Source of the DNA: Tachypleus tridentatus
Taxonomy: Eukaryota; Arthropoda; Merostomata; Xiphosura; Limulidae
DNA length: 64,000 bases
Assembly (NCBI RefSeq): GCF_004210375.1
Contig: NC_134837.1
Span: 154,173,310 to 154,237,309, forward strand
Direction: 5' to 3'
The number at the start of each line of letters is the position of its first letter. Position 1 is the first letter of the stretch. Below are positions 11,607-23,170 of this stretch, piece after piece. The notes under the pieces are model-generated. The model worked only from the letters and a program-made list of their open reading frames with translations. It ran no database searches and was not told the DNA's origin. A program made the translations under genes and the position numbers.

Positions 11607-13761
11607 TTTGGTATGCTAAAATCTCATAAATTATTTCTCTTCTGATTTAATGAATCAATTTTGTTCTAATGCATACACTATAACCCAATTCATGTACAGT
11701 GCAAAACTATGCAGATCATTATATATAATCATTGGAGATAGGACTTGCATACAAGAAAGCCAGTATTAATTCTGATATACTTATTTTAGATATTTGGAGT
11801 AATTGAAAACATTAATAATAAGTGAAAATGTTATTACATTTGTTTATTATTAATCACAAAGCCACAATGAGCTATTTGTGCTCTGCCCAATTTTAACCTT
11901 ATAATTTTGTTTTCCATTTCAAGCTTCTTGGGTTCAATTTCTATTGCTACAAAAGTGACTAGATGGAAGGCAATACACTTGCAGCATCTGCTGTCAACTT
12001 TCTTTTCTTTCATGTACCATGGTTTGATGAGCACTACTAATCAATTAACTTTACGTGCACTAGTGCAGGAGAAATTACTTGTCACGATCTTTTACACAGT
12101 GCTTATCAGCATAGTATCAAGCATTTGATGTCAGAATTATCAAGTATTCCTTTTACCATAAATTACTGAGTTAGCAAATATGAGGTGACGAGAGTAAATT
12201 CCTGATACAATATATATATATAAATCTAAAATAAACTGTAGATATGCATTTTGAGATTCTAGAAGTTATGCATTATACAAATTGTATAGTGAATAAAGGT
12301 ATTTTTATCACCTATGAGAACATCACTTTACACTGTGAACTGCAGACTGAGTATGACTTTTGTCAACAATTCACAAACATATCTTGAGTACAAATATATT
12401 TATAACACATCTGATATTTTTGTGTACAACATGACTGAATATTTGACTGAAATCTTGACACGCTTTTTCTCGACAGTTGTAGCAAATTCAAAGTTAGTCA
12501 ACATTCCTTCTTCAAAATGTGGATGATTTAATAAAAAATACTCTTCATATTTGATTAAGTGAATGTAATCAGTTAATGGAGGCTGTAAATTATTCAGTCA
12601 ACAAATATCTAACTGCCCAGTTCTCTGTAACAACATTCTATTTTAGTTCTCATAATTGTATAAATTTGCCTAAACATGTGCAAATAAAGGCTTTGCACCA
12701 ATTACATTTAAGTTTTGGAGGTCTGAATCTATAAGCTACTACTCGTATATTGTTATCTATTTTTCTAAAATTCTCTTCAATATAACTGCAGTTTCAACAA
12801 AGCAAAATGAAAGAGAGAAAATGTCAATTGTATCTTCAGCATCATTCCTTCTAACAAATAAATATTTATATCAATCAGGCTGATGAAAGATGTAAGAATG
12901 TCTCAACCAGTTGCAGAATTTAAAACAGGAAAAAAAAAGTGCATATCAACTTTCATGGTAGAAAATATCTCACAGATATCTCATCATGTCCATGTAGCAC
13001 TATACCAAGTTATTTAGAACTATATTTCATTATGTTAATTATGCTTACATACTGGTATATCAAATATTAAAAAATATGAGTAAAGACCTAATTGTAGCAT
13101 ACACTTACATTCATGGTAAAACATACAAGCTGTAGCAAATGGTAGTATTACAACTTAATTTGTATCTTATTAAAATATATTTCTAACAAAATAACATTTT
13201 ATTAAAAACCTACAATAGAACAGTACAAGAGATAAATAGACACACATTTCCTTCAAGTTTGTTCTTCATTTTCTTGGATCTCCTTTCAATTTCCTGAGAC
13301 ACATCCACTACTGTCTCTTTTCCAATGGCTATTGATGGCAAAGGCCCAATCATATCAGTCTCTGAGTCTGAATCACTAGATTCAACATACTGTGTAAATC
13401 CTGGGGGAAGTTTAGGACCTGCTACTCCATCATTACTTCTTTTTTTTTTTCCAGACCCTGAAGCCCCAGGTCCTATTAAGCTTGAACTGGTACCATTTTT
13501 GGAAAAGTCATTACTTGTACTGCTTAAAGATGGTTGAAAACTCATTTCACAAACTGGTGCATGGGCTTCTGTTTCACTATCACTAGATTTATCAATATTG
13601 TGTTTTTTGAAACCTGATGGTAAAGATGGTCCAATAATACTAAGACGTTTAACGTCACATTTTGAAGTTTCAGGTTCTCCAAAGTCTTCATCTATAAAAT
13701 CAGAAACTTGTTTGAAACCCGGAGGTAATGGAGGTCCAAAGAAATTTTTACTATCACTCAT
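5817..13761 (-). CDS. GPALPP1: GPALPP motifs-containing protein 1, complete five-exon gene
   Basis: Five minus-strand exons join in phase 0 at 13761-13246, 11464-11288, 10992-10894, 6434-6372 and 5966-5817, giving 334 residues plus a stop; the human protein is about 340. The N-terminal half carries the family motifs GPPLPPGF, GPSLPSGF and GPKLPPGF spaced by acidic/serine-rich stretches such as SSDSDSETD. The middle has REEWMIELPP, FGLGPRSF and WTDTP; the end has DKRLSKQLEKYN, KSKRSKSLLEIHQKK and RKPFDRDRDL, all in family order. The role of this conserved eukaryotic protein is poorly known; lysine-rich tracts (KKKRS, MKKKKKK) suggest a nuclear location. The start is the ATG at 13761, just before the first GPPLPP motif; an upstream GTG in frame is not needed. 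An AG (minus-strand ttaacag) lies about 25 bases upstream of the ATG, so a 5' UTR intron is possible; a less AT-rich stretch near 17.5-17.7 kb could hold the first exon, but this is a guess. Identity is firm from motif order and length. Confidence 0.93.
6372..6434 (-). CDS. GPALPP1: GPALPP1 coding exon 4 (basic microexon)
   Basis: 21 codons, KSKRSKSLLEIHQKKMKKKKK, i.e. the family's SKRS-SL--IH-KK block followed by a lysine run. Acceptor ggtaacag, donor AAG|gtaact. Phase 0 at both ends. Confidence 0.9.
7946..8062. repeat. 38-bp minisatellite, three units
   Basis: TATTAAATATTTTACTCTGA followed by TGTTGCATCACGTTTAGG-like sequence occurs three times in tandem in the longest GPALPP1 intron. Confidence 0.9.
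9650..10480 (-). mobile_element. Penelope-like retroelement 3' remnant (GIY-YIG region)
   Basis: On the minus strand, in broken frames, IPCVPDISKKI and IKFIQKPGTKLKSI precede VIYKIQCNNC, ETRFKEHKRHLHTF and NIQILSRETNINAKSK. That order fits the end of a Penelope-like reverse transcriptase and its GIY-YIG endonuclease. The downstream end carries CTGAAGATGACC...GGTCGAAAC (9730-9704), a motif of the type found at Penelope-like termini. It sits in the GC-AG intron of GPALPP1, in the gene's own orientation. Decayed. Confidence 0.72.
10894..10992 (-). CDS. GPALPP1: GPALPP1 coding exon 3, probable GC donor
   Basis: 33 codons, EGKDSSKPLL... to DKRLSKQLEKYN, aligning with the family's DK-RLAEQ---YN segment. 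Acceptor aaatag. No GT donor in the right phase exists at the end; TACAAT|gcaagt gives a GC-AG intron that joins YN directly to KSKRS in frame, as the family sequence requires. Confidence 0.85.
11288..11464 (-). CDS. GPALPP1: GPALPP1 coding exon 2
   Basis: 59 codons in phase 0, acceptor ...cattacttcaag and donor CAG|gtaggt. Encodes the most conserved block of the family: REEWMIELPPDVGKQFGLGP, then RSFSVQ and DRSVWTDTPKEK. Confidence 0.92.
11562..11602. repeat. (TA)n microsatellite
   Basis: About 19 uninterrupted TA dinucleotides 100 bases upstream (on the minus strand) of GPALPP1 exon 2. Confidence 0.98.
11846..11892 (-). mobile_element. SINE family C tail fragment
   Basis: AATCACAAAGCCACAATGAG then CTATTTGTGCTCTGCCCA, a short tail fragment inside a GPALPP1 intron. 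Confidence 0.5.
13246..13761 (-). CDS. GPALPP1: GPALPP1 coding exon 1 (GPxLPPGF repeats)
   Basis: 172 codons from ATG to ...KMKNKLEGN. Contains GPPLPPGF, GPSLPSGF and GPKLPPGF plus weaker GPG/GPLP copies, each followed by an acidic/serine patch. The 3' boundary is the weakest in the gene: the donor reads AAAT|gtgtgt, chosen because it keeps phase 0 with the next exon. A short missing exon between this and the next cannot be excluded. Confidence 0.88.
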
Positions 13762-14873
13762 CTTTGTTTGATAGGAACTCACAAAAGACTGTTAATTTTC
13801 AGTTTTGTAGAATATACATAGCTCCATAATTAAGAATGTAAAAGTTTGTTCTAATAGAGAATTCACAGACATACAGGATCAATTCCCTGTTAGACTTATA
13901 AATCTGCTTAAGGGTACTGAGAATTCATTTTTTTCTGGAAGAAAACAAAGAAAAATATCTCCATTAAAATCATACATAAAAGAAAAAAAATTTAATATCA
14001 CTGCAAAAAGCATTTTTTTAATACTGCATGTGAATCATTACTCAATATCAAACATCTTCAGTACAAATAAAATGTGTGTGTGCATGTGTAACTAATACTT
14101 AAACACTCAAGCAAATTAAAATCAAAAGAACAGACTGTATTAAAAACAGCAGCTCCAAACCTGTGATAAATGACATTTAAATGAATAAAAACAAGCCCAA
14201 ACAAATATTCAGTTAAAGAAGCTACATAAATTAAAAGGTTTCCCATGGTACACATTACTTTTATATATTTTATATCCCACACTATAGCCTGTACCATGGG
14301 GATCTTTTTAATTCAGTAGAATCTTTAATTTTTGTTTGAGCTTGTTTCTGTTTATTTATATATATAATGGCCCCTAAAACACATACAGGTAAGTTTACAG
14401 CCGTGATCATTATGAGTACACTGGGTAATTACTACAATAACCTACTACAAGTAACAAAAGAAGTCAATGTAATGAGTCTACAAAGATTTACCAAACTTTT
14501 AAAACATATTCCTTTTTCAACAGAAAAATATTTGTGGGTCAAACCACTTCAATCTTAATGTTGTTTAGTTTAGGTATTGCTTTTCCTTCATATCCCTTCA
14601 GTCCACAAAATTATGTTTAAAGTAACTGAAAAGCCTAATATTATCTTTGACTTTATTTCTGAGTTAACATACACAAAAAAGCTATTTCAAACTTGATGTT
14701 CTACGTTATACCCCTTACTAGCTTCAACAACATATCTTGACCTTATTTCAAAAAGTCTTCCTATCTACTAGTGATTTTTCTTTTTTTGTAGGCTTGGAAA
14801 TAAGTAAATTAAAAGTTACCCATTCATCCACTTACAGATGAGCCTCTGGTTTGAATACAATATTTTGAAAAGA

Positions 14874-15122
14874 ACAATTCCTTTGTCAGTTAGCTTGTTC
14901 TATTAAACAAAAATGTTCCATGCATGTATTGACATATTTTCAGTTACATCTACAGTCACCTAAATTTATCCTCTTATAATTCAGATTTTGGAAAAAATAA
15001 TCCTTTTTTCAACTAGCTTGGTCTAATAAATAAAAATGACCCAAGTATGTGTTGACATATTTTCAGTTATCTAGTTACCTAAATTTCCCCTCTTAAAATT
15101 CAGATTTTGAAAGTTAGTTTTC
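14874..15122. repeat. Diverged 121-bp tandem duplication
   Basis: The segments at 14874 and 14995 share order and wording, e.g. ATTGACATATTTTCAGTTA / GTTGACATATTTTCAGTTA and TAATTCAGATTTTGGAAAA / AAATTCAGATTTTGAAAG. Function unknown. Confidence 0.85.
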
Positions 15123-16168
15123 CAAAAATTAGAAACTTGATTCTTGTAACTCAACTGATTTAAAGAAAATGATGTTACAAACATCAGTGCTCAATTTAAG
15201 AAAAATATCTTCATTCATAAAAACTTATTAATAAAAGTAAATATTCATATCATAAGAGTACTTATGTTTACATACTTACATTAAAATAGTTAACAATCAG
15301 GAATAAGCAATAAATTTGCTGACAATATTAAGGTTTTGAATGTTGTAAGATATGAGAAAGACATTGATAAGTTTTACAAAAGTATTTACTATATTTGGTG
15401 AAATAGCAGATATTTTAAGCATAATAAATGCAAGGTAATATATAATATGGTTAACAAGGTGAACTGTAAGAATAACTTTGATAGGAATAATTTTAAGTGT
15501 TATGGAAGAATGGATGTTGGATATTTTGGTTAAGTCTCTTAAGCCATTAATGTACAATTTTTTATCTACACATGCATGATTCAAACATACAAAATGTTTT
15601 TATCATAACCTATTATAGTTGTCAAAATGCAGTTACTTTACTAATTGTAACTATAATAGTAACCATAGTTAGAACTGGGAAATTGTACACAACTTACAAA
15701 TTTGAGCAGTACTTTAATTTTTGAATGCCAAATGTAAATAATTTAAGTTACAATATCCCAGCTGAGATGAAATACCTCATGTAGATCATTTTCAAATCTC
15801 CTTCTGAGTAATTTAAGATAAAAATAAGTCATAAAAAAGCTTCAGTCTGAATGTAAACAGCAAATTCAAAGCCAGTGTATTTGTTGCCCAATAGAAATGA
15901 AAAATAGGCAACATTTTCATGTTAAAAACATATCCAATACCTCAATAGTTCATATTATATACATTATAATTTATGAACATGAGGGGGCAGTTGGTTCACA
16001 CAGGTCATCTCTTTAGCTATACTAAGTCTAAAATAAATATACTGTAATAATTTACATATTTATTGAGTCTTCCCATAAATTAACTACATTTACCATATTT
16101 CAAAACATCACATTCCAAAGGCCAACCTCCATTAGAAAATGAAAGCTGTCTTAAATGAATGTGTACAA

Positions 16169-16472
16169 TAACTCATACTGAGCTAGAAAGTTATATTTGT
16201 TCCTATAGTCTTACTATTTTCATCAAGTTAAAAAAAACCAAAAACATCAACACTATCACTTCCCTTAACATTCTTAAAAAATATCAATTAGATATACTCC
16301 AACTCTTAGTTGAATATTCATAACTCATATTGAGTCCCAAATTTATATTTGTTTCCCCCTAGTCTTACCATTTTCACCATTACATTAAAAAAAAATGCAC
16401 ATCAGCACTATCAATTCCCTTAACACTCTTAAGCACAAAAATTAGATTTACTTCAACTCTTCTTTTAGAAGA
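16169..16472. repeat. Diverged ~152-bp tandem duplication
   Basis: TAACTCATACTGAG at 16169 and TAACTCATATTGAG at 16321 begin two units, each continuing through TAGTCTTAC-ATTTTCA, CACTATCA-TTCCCTTAACA and TCAACTCTT-like text. Confidence 0.85.
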
Positions 16473-17122
16473 GAAAACAATTTCAGAAATCTTAAATGAC
16501 AAAACTTCCTTCCTCCTGATTCTCAGGTATCACTTTCTTAGTCCTTCTCTGAGCCTTTTCAACAATTTAATGTTACAAATATAAGAAACCAAGCCTAAAC
16601 ACTTCTGGCAAGTTCTGTAATATACTTAAACTAAAAGACTAAAATGGCATTCTTTTAATTTTTCATTTCATACATAACAAGTGGAATACTATGGATGTAA
16701 TAAGTTGCCTAAGTAAGTAGCATTAAGTTTTTGAACCAGATGTAGGTGAATAGCAAGTTATTATATTATTAAAAATTGCCCAAACTTGTTACAACTTTTA
16801 TATACAAGTTTCCAATTTTATATATAAAATATTGGGGATATAGGAATAAAATGGGGAAATACATCAACACGTAGAAAAAATGTTCTATATTTTAAAATCA
16901 TAAGGAACAGATTTATTATGACAAAAAACTAACAACCCTGGAGACATCTCTGTTTATAAACATAAATATTTAGACACACACATTACATACATGAAGTATG
17001 TAGACAAACATACACTCTTGCTATTTTCCATTTTATTTTCCATAATTCACTTTTTGAATGAAAAAACAACAACAACAGATACTGGTAACCATGTTCAGCC
17101 TGCCCAATATGTTAAAACAGTG

Positions 17123-17173
17123 AAGCCTCAGTCTAGTCTAGAGTTTCAATGTTATTTAGTTAGAGACTACTAA
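17123..17173. repeat. 51-bp dispersed duplicate, copy 1
   Basis: CCTCAGTCTAGTCTAGAGTT through GTTAGAGACTACTAA recurs at 18891-18941 essentially unchanged. Confidence 0.93.
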
Positions 17174-18599
17174 ATAAATATTTAAATTAAATTTTAAGGT
17201 AAAATATTTAAATTTTAACTTGGGCCAAACACTGACTGAGTTAATATTAGCTAACATTTACTTAGTTTATTTCTTCTATGCTTTTTAAGCTGTATTCTTA
17301 CTAATATTTCCATTTCATAAATATAACTTGTATACATGAGGAAACACTGAAAATTTCAACAGTTTACCTTGAAATAAAAACACTGTACTCAGTCAGTAAA
17401 ATTTAAAGAAACTCTTTAAAACAACAAACACTACATAAAAAATTTACATATAATTTTGAGTTAGATACAGAAAACGTGGAATAACTCAACAATAACATAA
17501 GTAAATATCACTTCCTACGGTTTACCGAAAAGTTCTCTCTTAACAACAGTTTTTAGAAGTTACCGTTTCACAGTAGGACAACAAGAAATTGTTAAAAACT
17601 GATATTATTTTGGCTTTACTGGGTCGTTTCATAACTTTAAACGAAACTGACTCTTGAATATGGCCAGTGTAAGATCGTTATCGACCCAAAGCACAGAAAA
17701 CATTATGGTCCCCATGTATATGTAATTAAAAAAAACAACCAACTAAATCGTAAAATATTTTTTTAATAGTTTGAAATGAAATAAAACTTAGATTTATGCT
17801 AAAATTAAAATAGCTTTTTTCAGATTTTCTGATTGCAAAATCCTGGATAATCCATGCCTTCTTTGAAATATCAAATTCCTTCAGAATAATTTTGTCTTTT
17901 TTGTTTTGCTGCCCTAAGCATGTGCTTAGTTTGCCTTTTAGGTAATTCAGGGCTGTTTTTGAGTTGAAAGAATTAGAATAAAACAAAATCTATGTACTAT
18001 TTAGTAACAAGGTTACGATGTTCCTTATTTATATCACCAGATTTTGGCTGAGTATTTACATTGTTTCATAAGCTTTATAACTATTGCAGAGAGTATATAC
18101 GGACGTAATATTACGTATTCAAACTTAAGTGGTAACGAAAACGAAGATGAAAGAAAAGTTAAATTACTTTTCAAAATAATTGCTACCAAGATCATGATGT
18201 CATTCAGAAGGCTGAGCAAAGCACACCTGCTGTTTTCGTAATGGTACATTGGATAAGAAACTCATTGCCCAATTAATGAATTTTAAAACTTACTTGCTCT
18301 TATTCAGTTACTTGACATCAATATGATCCTTGTGGTCATGAAGTAAAAAATTTCTGTTTAAAATGATATTATAACACTAGCTCATTTGTTGACTAAATAA
18401 TTTGTCGTACGCTAAATAATTAATTTCACACTACGCCAATTCTTCTCTTTACATGGAAAAATCCCACTCTTACTGTAAGAAACAGAGAGAAAAATGATAT
18501 ACTATTCACCCGAAAGGTCTTAAAATATTGATGTTACAAGAACCGAAAACTCGCAGCTACGTATCCAATAAATTCGTGATTGCGTTTCACACAAGACTA

Positions 18600-18837
18600 C
18601 AAGGTGGCCCGTAAGTCCCTACCCATCCATATGCTATTGTTATTTTCAATAATACTAATGATGAGTTGAAGGCAGCTGTTACCGCGGCATTTGGAACAAG
18701 AACCCCTGCTATGTTAAGGAAAAATGTCTCCTAGAACATGGCGTCGCATAATATTATGCAGCGAGAATGAGGAACAGCACACAGATACACTGGATACATA
18801 AGATATATGGATGGGTAGGGACTTACGGGCCACCCTG
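18600..18837. mobile_element. mariner-type MITE, 238 bp, with transposase C-terminus
   Basis: About 30-bp inverted repeats (CAAGGTGGCCCGTAAGTCCC left; complement of right end CAGGGTGGCCCGTAAGTCCC) lie between TA dinucleotides at 18598-18599 and 18838-18839. The interior still encodes AAVTAAFGTRTPAMLR and, in another frame, WRRIILCSENEEQHTDTLDT then stop, resembling the C-terminal end of an IS630/mariner transposase. So it is an internally deleted copy of an autonomous element. Confidence 0.8.
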
Positions 18838-18890
18838 TAGAATGGCGTAGCTTTGTGCTTTTAAGTCTGAGTTACGTTCAAAATACATTG

Positions 18891-19048
18891 AACCTCAGTC
18901 TAGTCTAGAGTTTCAATGTTATTTAGTTAGAGACTACTAAGTGAAAATTTAACTTAATGTTGCTACCATTAAAACACTGTACGTGTTTTAATACTATATT
19001 AATTGTCAACAGGGATCACTGAAACATTATCATAGTGTTAAATTTGTG
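18891..19048. repeat. Junction of two dispersed duplicates
   Basis: 18891-18941 repeats the 17123 segment; 18999-19048 (AATTGTCAACAGGGATCACT to CATAGTGTTAAATTT) repeats part of the 146-bp segment found at 19548 and 21111. Confidence 0.9.
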
Positions 19049-19547
19049 CCATACAATAAGTGAAAACAAGAACTATTAAACTTAATTTTATATATAACAA
19101 CACAGAACATTGATTTGTAACTGGAGGAAATGATTAATGTATTGTAAAATCTGTGTATAAAGTACAAATGAAGCAAAATATAATGCACCACAAGTTACCA
19201 TAGCATTATTTCTAAATCTCAATATCCCCGTGGGGAAAATATTTGTTTAGAAGTACCAAGTAGTCAATAAGCAAGTTTTCTGAGCCTACAAATTGATCTC
19301 TAACATGACAAATCTAATGAAATATGCAGAAATTACATACTTGAAGAATATGAATAACTTTTTATATCATTACATCAAAAATACTTAAAAATAATCAGCA
19401 AAATACCAAATGCACCATATGTTTCAATTTTATAATAAACCTACTAAGTGTATATGCTTATAATTTACCAAAGTCAAAAGTTTTCCCTAATAGCATGACA
19501 TAGTGGCAGAATATAAACAAACATCTCAAAATATCTAATACCAAAAA

Positions 19548-19693
19548 GTGTATGAGGATTCTAAAGAATGATAAGTATTTCTTCTTGATTAATTCAATTG
19601 TCAACAGGGATAACTGAAACATTATCATAGTGTTAAATTTACATTCTCTAACAGCATGAAGAAGTAGCCCATAAAATGGAAAGAATGACAAAA
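19548..19693. repeat. 146-bp dispersed duplicate, copy 1
   Basis: From TATGAGGATTCTAAAGAATG to GAAAGAATGACAAA; near-identical to 21111-21256. Confidence 0.95.
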
Positions 19694-19699
19694 TAATTA

Positions 19700-19766
19700 G
19701 CCCATTATTCTATTTATTTTCCAAATATCTTTATTATGTGCTCTGCATTAAGGTAAGCATCTTTTA
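19700..19766. repeat. 67-bp dispersed duplicate, copy 1
   Basis: CATTATTCTATTTATTTTCC to AGGTAAGCATCTTTTA, repeated at 20305-20371 with one clear base difference; the family A SINE begins at its 3' edge. Confidence 0.95.
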
Positions 19767-19980
19767 TCGTCGCACCAAACATGCTCGCCTTTTCAGCCGT
19801 GGGGTCGTTATAATGTGATGGTCAATCCCACTATTCGTTAGTAAAAGAGTAGCCCGAGAGTTGGCGGTGGGTGGTGATGACTAGCTGCCTTCCCTCTAGT
19901 CTTAGACTGATAAATTATGGACGGCTAGCGCAGATAGCCCTCGAGTAGCTTTGCGCGAAATTCAAAAACAAACAAACCAA
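19767..19980 (+). mobile_element. SINE family A, 5'-truncated
   Basis: Starts at CGTCGCACCAAACATGCTCG, lacking most of the tRNA-like head, and ends in the (CAAA)n tail. It lies exactly at the edge of a duplicated segment (19700-19766), whose other copy at 20305-20371 has no SINE. Confidence 0.92.
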
Positions 19981-20304
19981 CAATATATAATTAACTCTCT
20001 GCGCGTCGATTTATAAACTTTAGGCGAAATTCTCAAAAGTACAGTTGGCAACAATACTGGTAATTACTAGTATTTTACATACAAGTCCTAGAACTGCTCA
20101 ACTGAGTTAATATCGGGGTTGTATGGGAGGGTCATTGTATCATTTAAATTATTTCAGCAGCTTATTTCTTAGCTAAGTAATTTCTACATAAGTTGGATGA
20201 GTGTTTGTGGTCATTATCTTATAGGTAATAGAATCCTTTACCAATAATACGCAAACCACTGGGTATACCATGACGGATCGGAATTTGATAGTGCTTGCAT
20301 TAGC

Positions 20305-20371
20305 TCATTATTCTATTTATTTTCCAAATATCTTTATTATGTGCTATGCATTAAGGTAAGCATCTTTTACC
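20305..20371. repeat. 67-bp dispersed duplicate, copy 2
   Basis: Partner of 19700-19766, without the adjacent SINE. Confidence 0.95.
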
Positions 20372-21110
20372 TTTCTTATGCGAGATGAACAACCTACACT
20401 TTGAATACCAAATATGTCGAATTTCGACTTGTCCATCCACAACACTATTTTCCAATCAACAACAGGACAGTTTTGGTACTTTTTACAAATTTAAGTCTTT
20501 TGACAATATTTGGAGATTGAACTATTATAGACCAAATATTCCATTCTCGTTGAGTCTTCTTGTTATTGTGGATCTGGACATGTTTTTGTCATTTGGTACA
20601 TGATAGGTTATCCCTAGTTTGTGATCAGTAGCAGTTTCCCTTCTCTCCTAAAGGCTGCACAAACAAAGATTCTTGACATTAATATAATAGGTTGAAGTGT
20701 CCTGCCTCTTCCTTTCTCATTTTCAAATTTACCTAGCTTGGTCTCATGATCTAGTATATACTTTACAGTGTTTGGGGAGTGTTTTAAGCATCAGCAATTT
20801 AACGGAGAGTCTAACCAAATCACATAAAGCGAACTCTCCACTCTACTGAAAATTTTGTATGCTTTTTGGGCAGTGGCATGACAATAAAACTTAATACATA
20901 GTATTAAATACTGTTTTTATCAAAATTTATTTACGTAGTGCTATTAAATGGATTTCTGCTAATCTATACTGGTACCATATGCTATCTTCTTCCTAGCTTC
21001 TTTCTTTATTGTTAAGATACTGCATAGGGTACCATGACAGTTATTTCAGACCGTAAATGTTATCAGTACGTTCATTCAAACATAACCCTTATGACGTATT
21101 TTCGGTACAA

Positions 21111-21256
21111 GTATATGAGAATTCTAAAGAATGATAAGTATTTCTTCTTGATTAATTCAATTGTCAACAGGGATCACTGAAATATTATCATGGTGTTAAG
21201 TTTACATTCTCTAACAGCATGAAGAAGTAGCCCATAAAATGGAAAGAATGACAAAC
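21111..21256. repeat. 146-bp dispersed duplicate, copy 2
   Basis: Partner of 19548-19693; only a handful of differences. Confidence 0.95.
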
Positions 21257-21798
21257 CATTCTATTATTCTAACACATTTAGCTTTCTGTATTTTTACGTG
21301 AAATGGAATAATAACTAAATTAGTTTTATACCATCTTTTAGGTTCACTGACATACAAAATTCGTTCTTCCTTGTTAGACTTACACAGAACATATTTTTGA
21401 GGTAAAGTATATTATGTAATGATAGACTATAAATGTGATGTATTTATAGCATGTAAAAGAATCGTGTTTTTTTTAGACCACATCTTTTATCGTGAGAAAC
21501 AATAAAATTGAAATATTTTATCGTAAACGTTTATAGATTTTGTTCTTAAGAGCTCCAGAGGTAGAATGTACTTAATTTATTTGTGCTAAACTGTAAATAA
21601 ATAAGGTTTAACGTTCTGTTAATAAATGTTTTAGTGCGTGTAATACTTAACAAGTCAATGTGTTTGCTAATAAATATGAATGATAGCATATTAGGCTACA
21701 GTCACGTCAGTTTTAAGTGATAGAAGATGGGTCTAATATTTAACACATCAGTACGACAGGAGATAGTCTATTAATTTACAGACTTCGAGTACATGATA

Positions 21799-23170
21799 CA
21801 CTGCTGGCCAAAATCTAAAGGCCAATGAACATAAAGAAAAATATGCATTTTGCATTGTTGGACTCAACCACTTATCTGAGTAGATCTTCGAAAGATGAAA
21901 ATAAGAAAAGGAAAAATAAAAATTAAAACTTTTTTAGCATTTAATAGGAAAAATGTGAATACTATGAAATTAGCCTAAATACTAGCTGGTCAAAAGTTTA
22001 AGACCATACTGAAACAAAGCGTTAATTGATAACACGTTACGAAATTTAGTCATTTGTGTTCAAACATTAGCGTTGTCAAGATCTCCCACTGACATCTGCT
22101 GTGTTACATTGGGTAAAAATATGGAAAAGGCTAAAAAGTTGACAGAGTTTGAACGTGACAGAATTGTCGAGCTGCAAAGGCAAAGTCTCTCTCAACCTTG
22201 CCAACACTGGTGAGATTGGGCGTAGTAAAACTGCTGTTGCAAATTTCTTAAAAGACCCTGAGAGATACAGAACGACAATTTCAAGTGGTCGCCGATGGTC
22301 GAACCAGATTAAGTCCCTTATGGAAGCAGAATGCAGCTCAAGAACAATAAGACGGCATCTACAAGAGAAAGGCTTTAAAAACCGTAAACGTCTTCCTTCC
22401 GCACCATGAAACAGCTTGGTTAAACTTTGCTGCGAAGCATCAAACATGGGACGTAGAAAATTGGAAAAAGGTTTTGTTCTCTGATAAGAAAAAATTAACC
22501 TGGATGGTCCAGATGGCTTCCAACGTTACTGGCACGATAAGGATATTCCACCGGAGACATTTTATACACGACATCATGATCTGGGGTGCGTTCTCCTTCC
22601 ATGGAACAATGGAGCTTCAAATTATACAAAGACGTCAAATAGCAGCTGGCTACATTGGCATGTTGGAGAGAACATCCTTATTGACTGAAGGCCCTCGCTT
22701 GTGTGAAAATGACTGGATCTTTCAGCAGGACAACACTGAAATTCACAATGCTCGCAGGACAAAGGACTTTTTCATGGCGAATAACGTGATTCTTTTGGAC
22801 CATCCAGCGTATTCGCCCGAACTGAACGCCATTGAAAATGTTTGGGGGTGGATGGCAAGGGAAGTGTATAGAAATAGACGTCAATTCCAAACAGTGCATG
22901 GTCTTCGTGAAGCCATCTTCACCACTTGGAATAACATTCCAGCCAGCCATCTGCAAACGCTTATATCGACCATGCCAAAGCGAATGTTTGAAGTTATTCG
23001 CAATGACGGCCGTGCAACTCACTACTGAGACCTCTTGTTGGGTATTTCTTATTATTGTAAAAAATTACATTCTTACCTTTCTATATAAATTTTCACAAAT
23101 TTTTATATATATGTATAAATGTATAGCGTGTTTCTTGCTGGTTTGGACTTTTATACATAGTGCTGGCTAA
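21799..23170 (+). mobile_element. Decayed Tc1-like DNA transposon (DD34E)
   Basis: A left terminal sequence CACTGCTGGCCAAAATC begins after TA at 21797-21798; a related inner copy (AGCTGGTCAAAAGTTTAAG) sits near 21984, suggesting the doubled-repeat ends of Tc1-like elements. The right end near 23170 is poorly preserved. Transposase reading begins at 22121 (MEKAKKLTEFERDRIVELQ), is interrupted by frameshifts and an internal deletion near 22190 and 22405-22550, and resumes to a stop at 23028. Non-functional. Confidence 0.85.
22121..23028 (+). pseudogene. Tc1-like transposase pseudogene
   Basis: An N-terminal helix-turn-helix part (TEFERDRIVEL, then GRSKTAVANFLKDPE in another frame, then [13 protein letters not shown]) is followed by the catalytic half: FSDKK (first Asp), [11 protein letters not shown] (second Asp) and [14 protein letters not shown] (Glu), with 34 residues between the second Asp and the Glu, diagnostic of Tc1 DD34E. 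Several frameshifts break the chain, including one just after FSDKKKLTW where [14 protein letters not shown] lies in a different frame. Confidence 0.85.

Noticed and set aside
13325-13537. 70-codon plus-strand ORF
   Set aside because: Antisense shadow of the GPALPP1 GPxLPP repeats.
22678-23022. 114-codon minus-strand ORF
   Set aside because: Antisense shadow of the Tc1-like transposase catalytic region.
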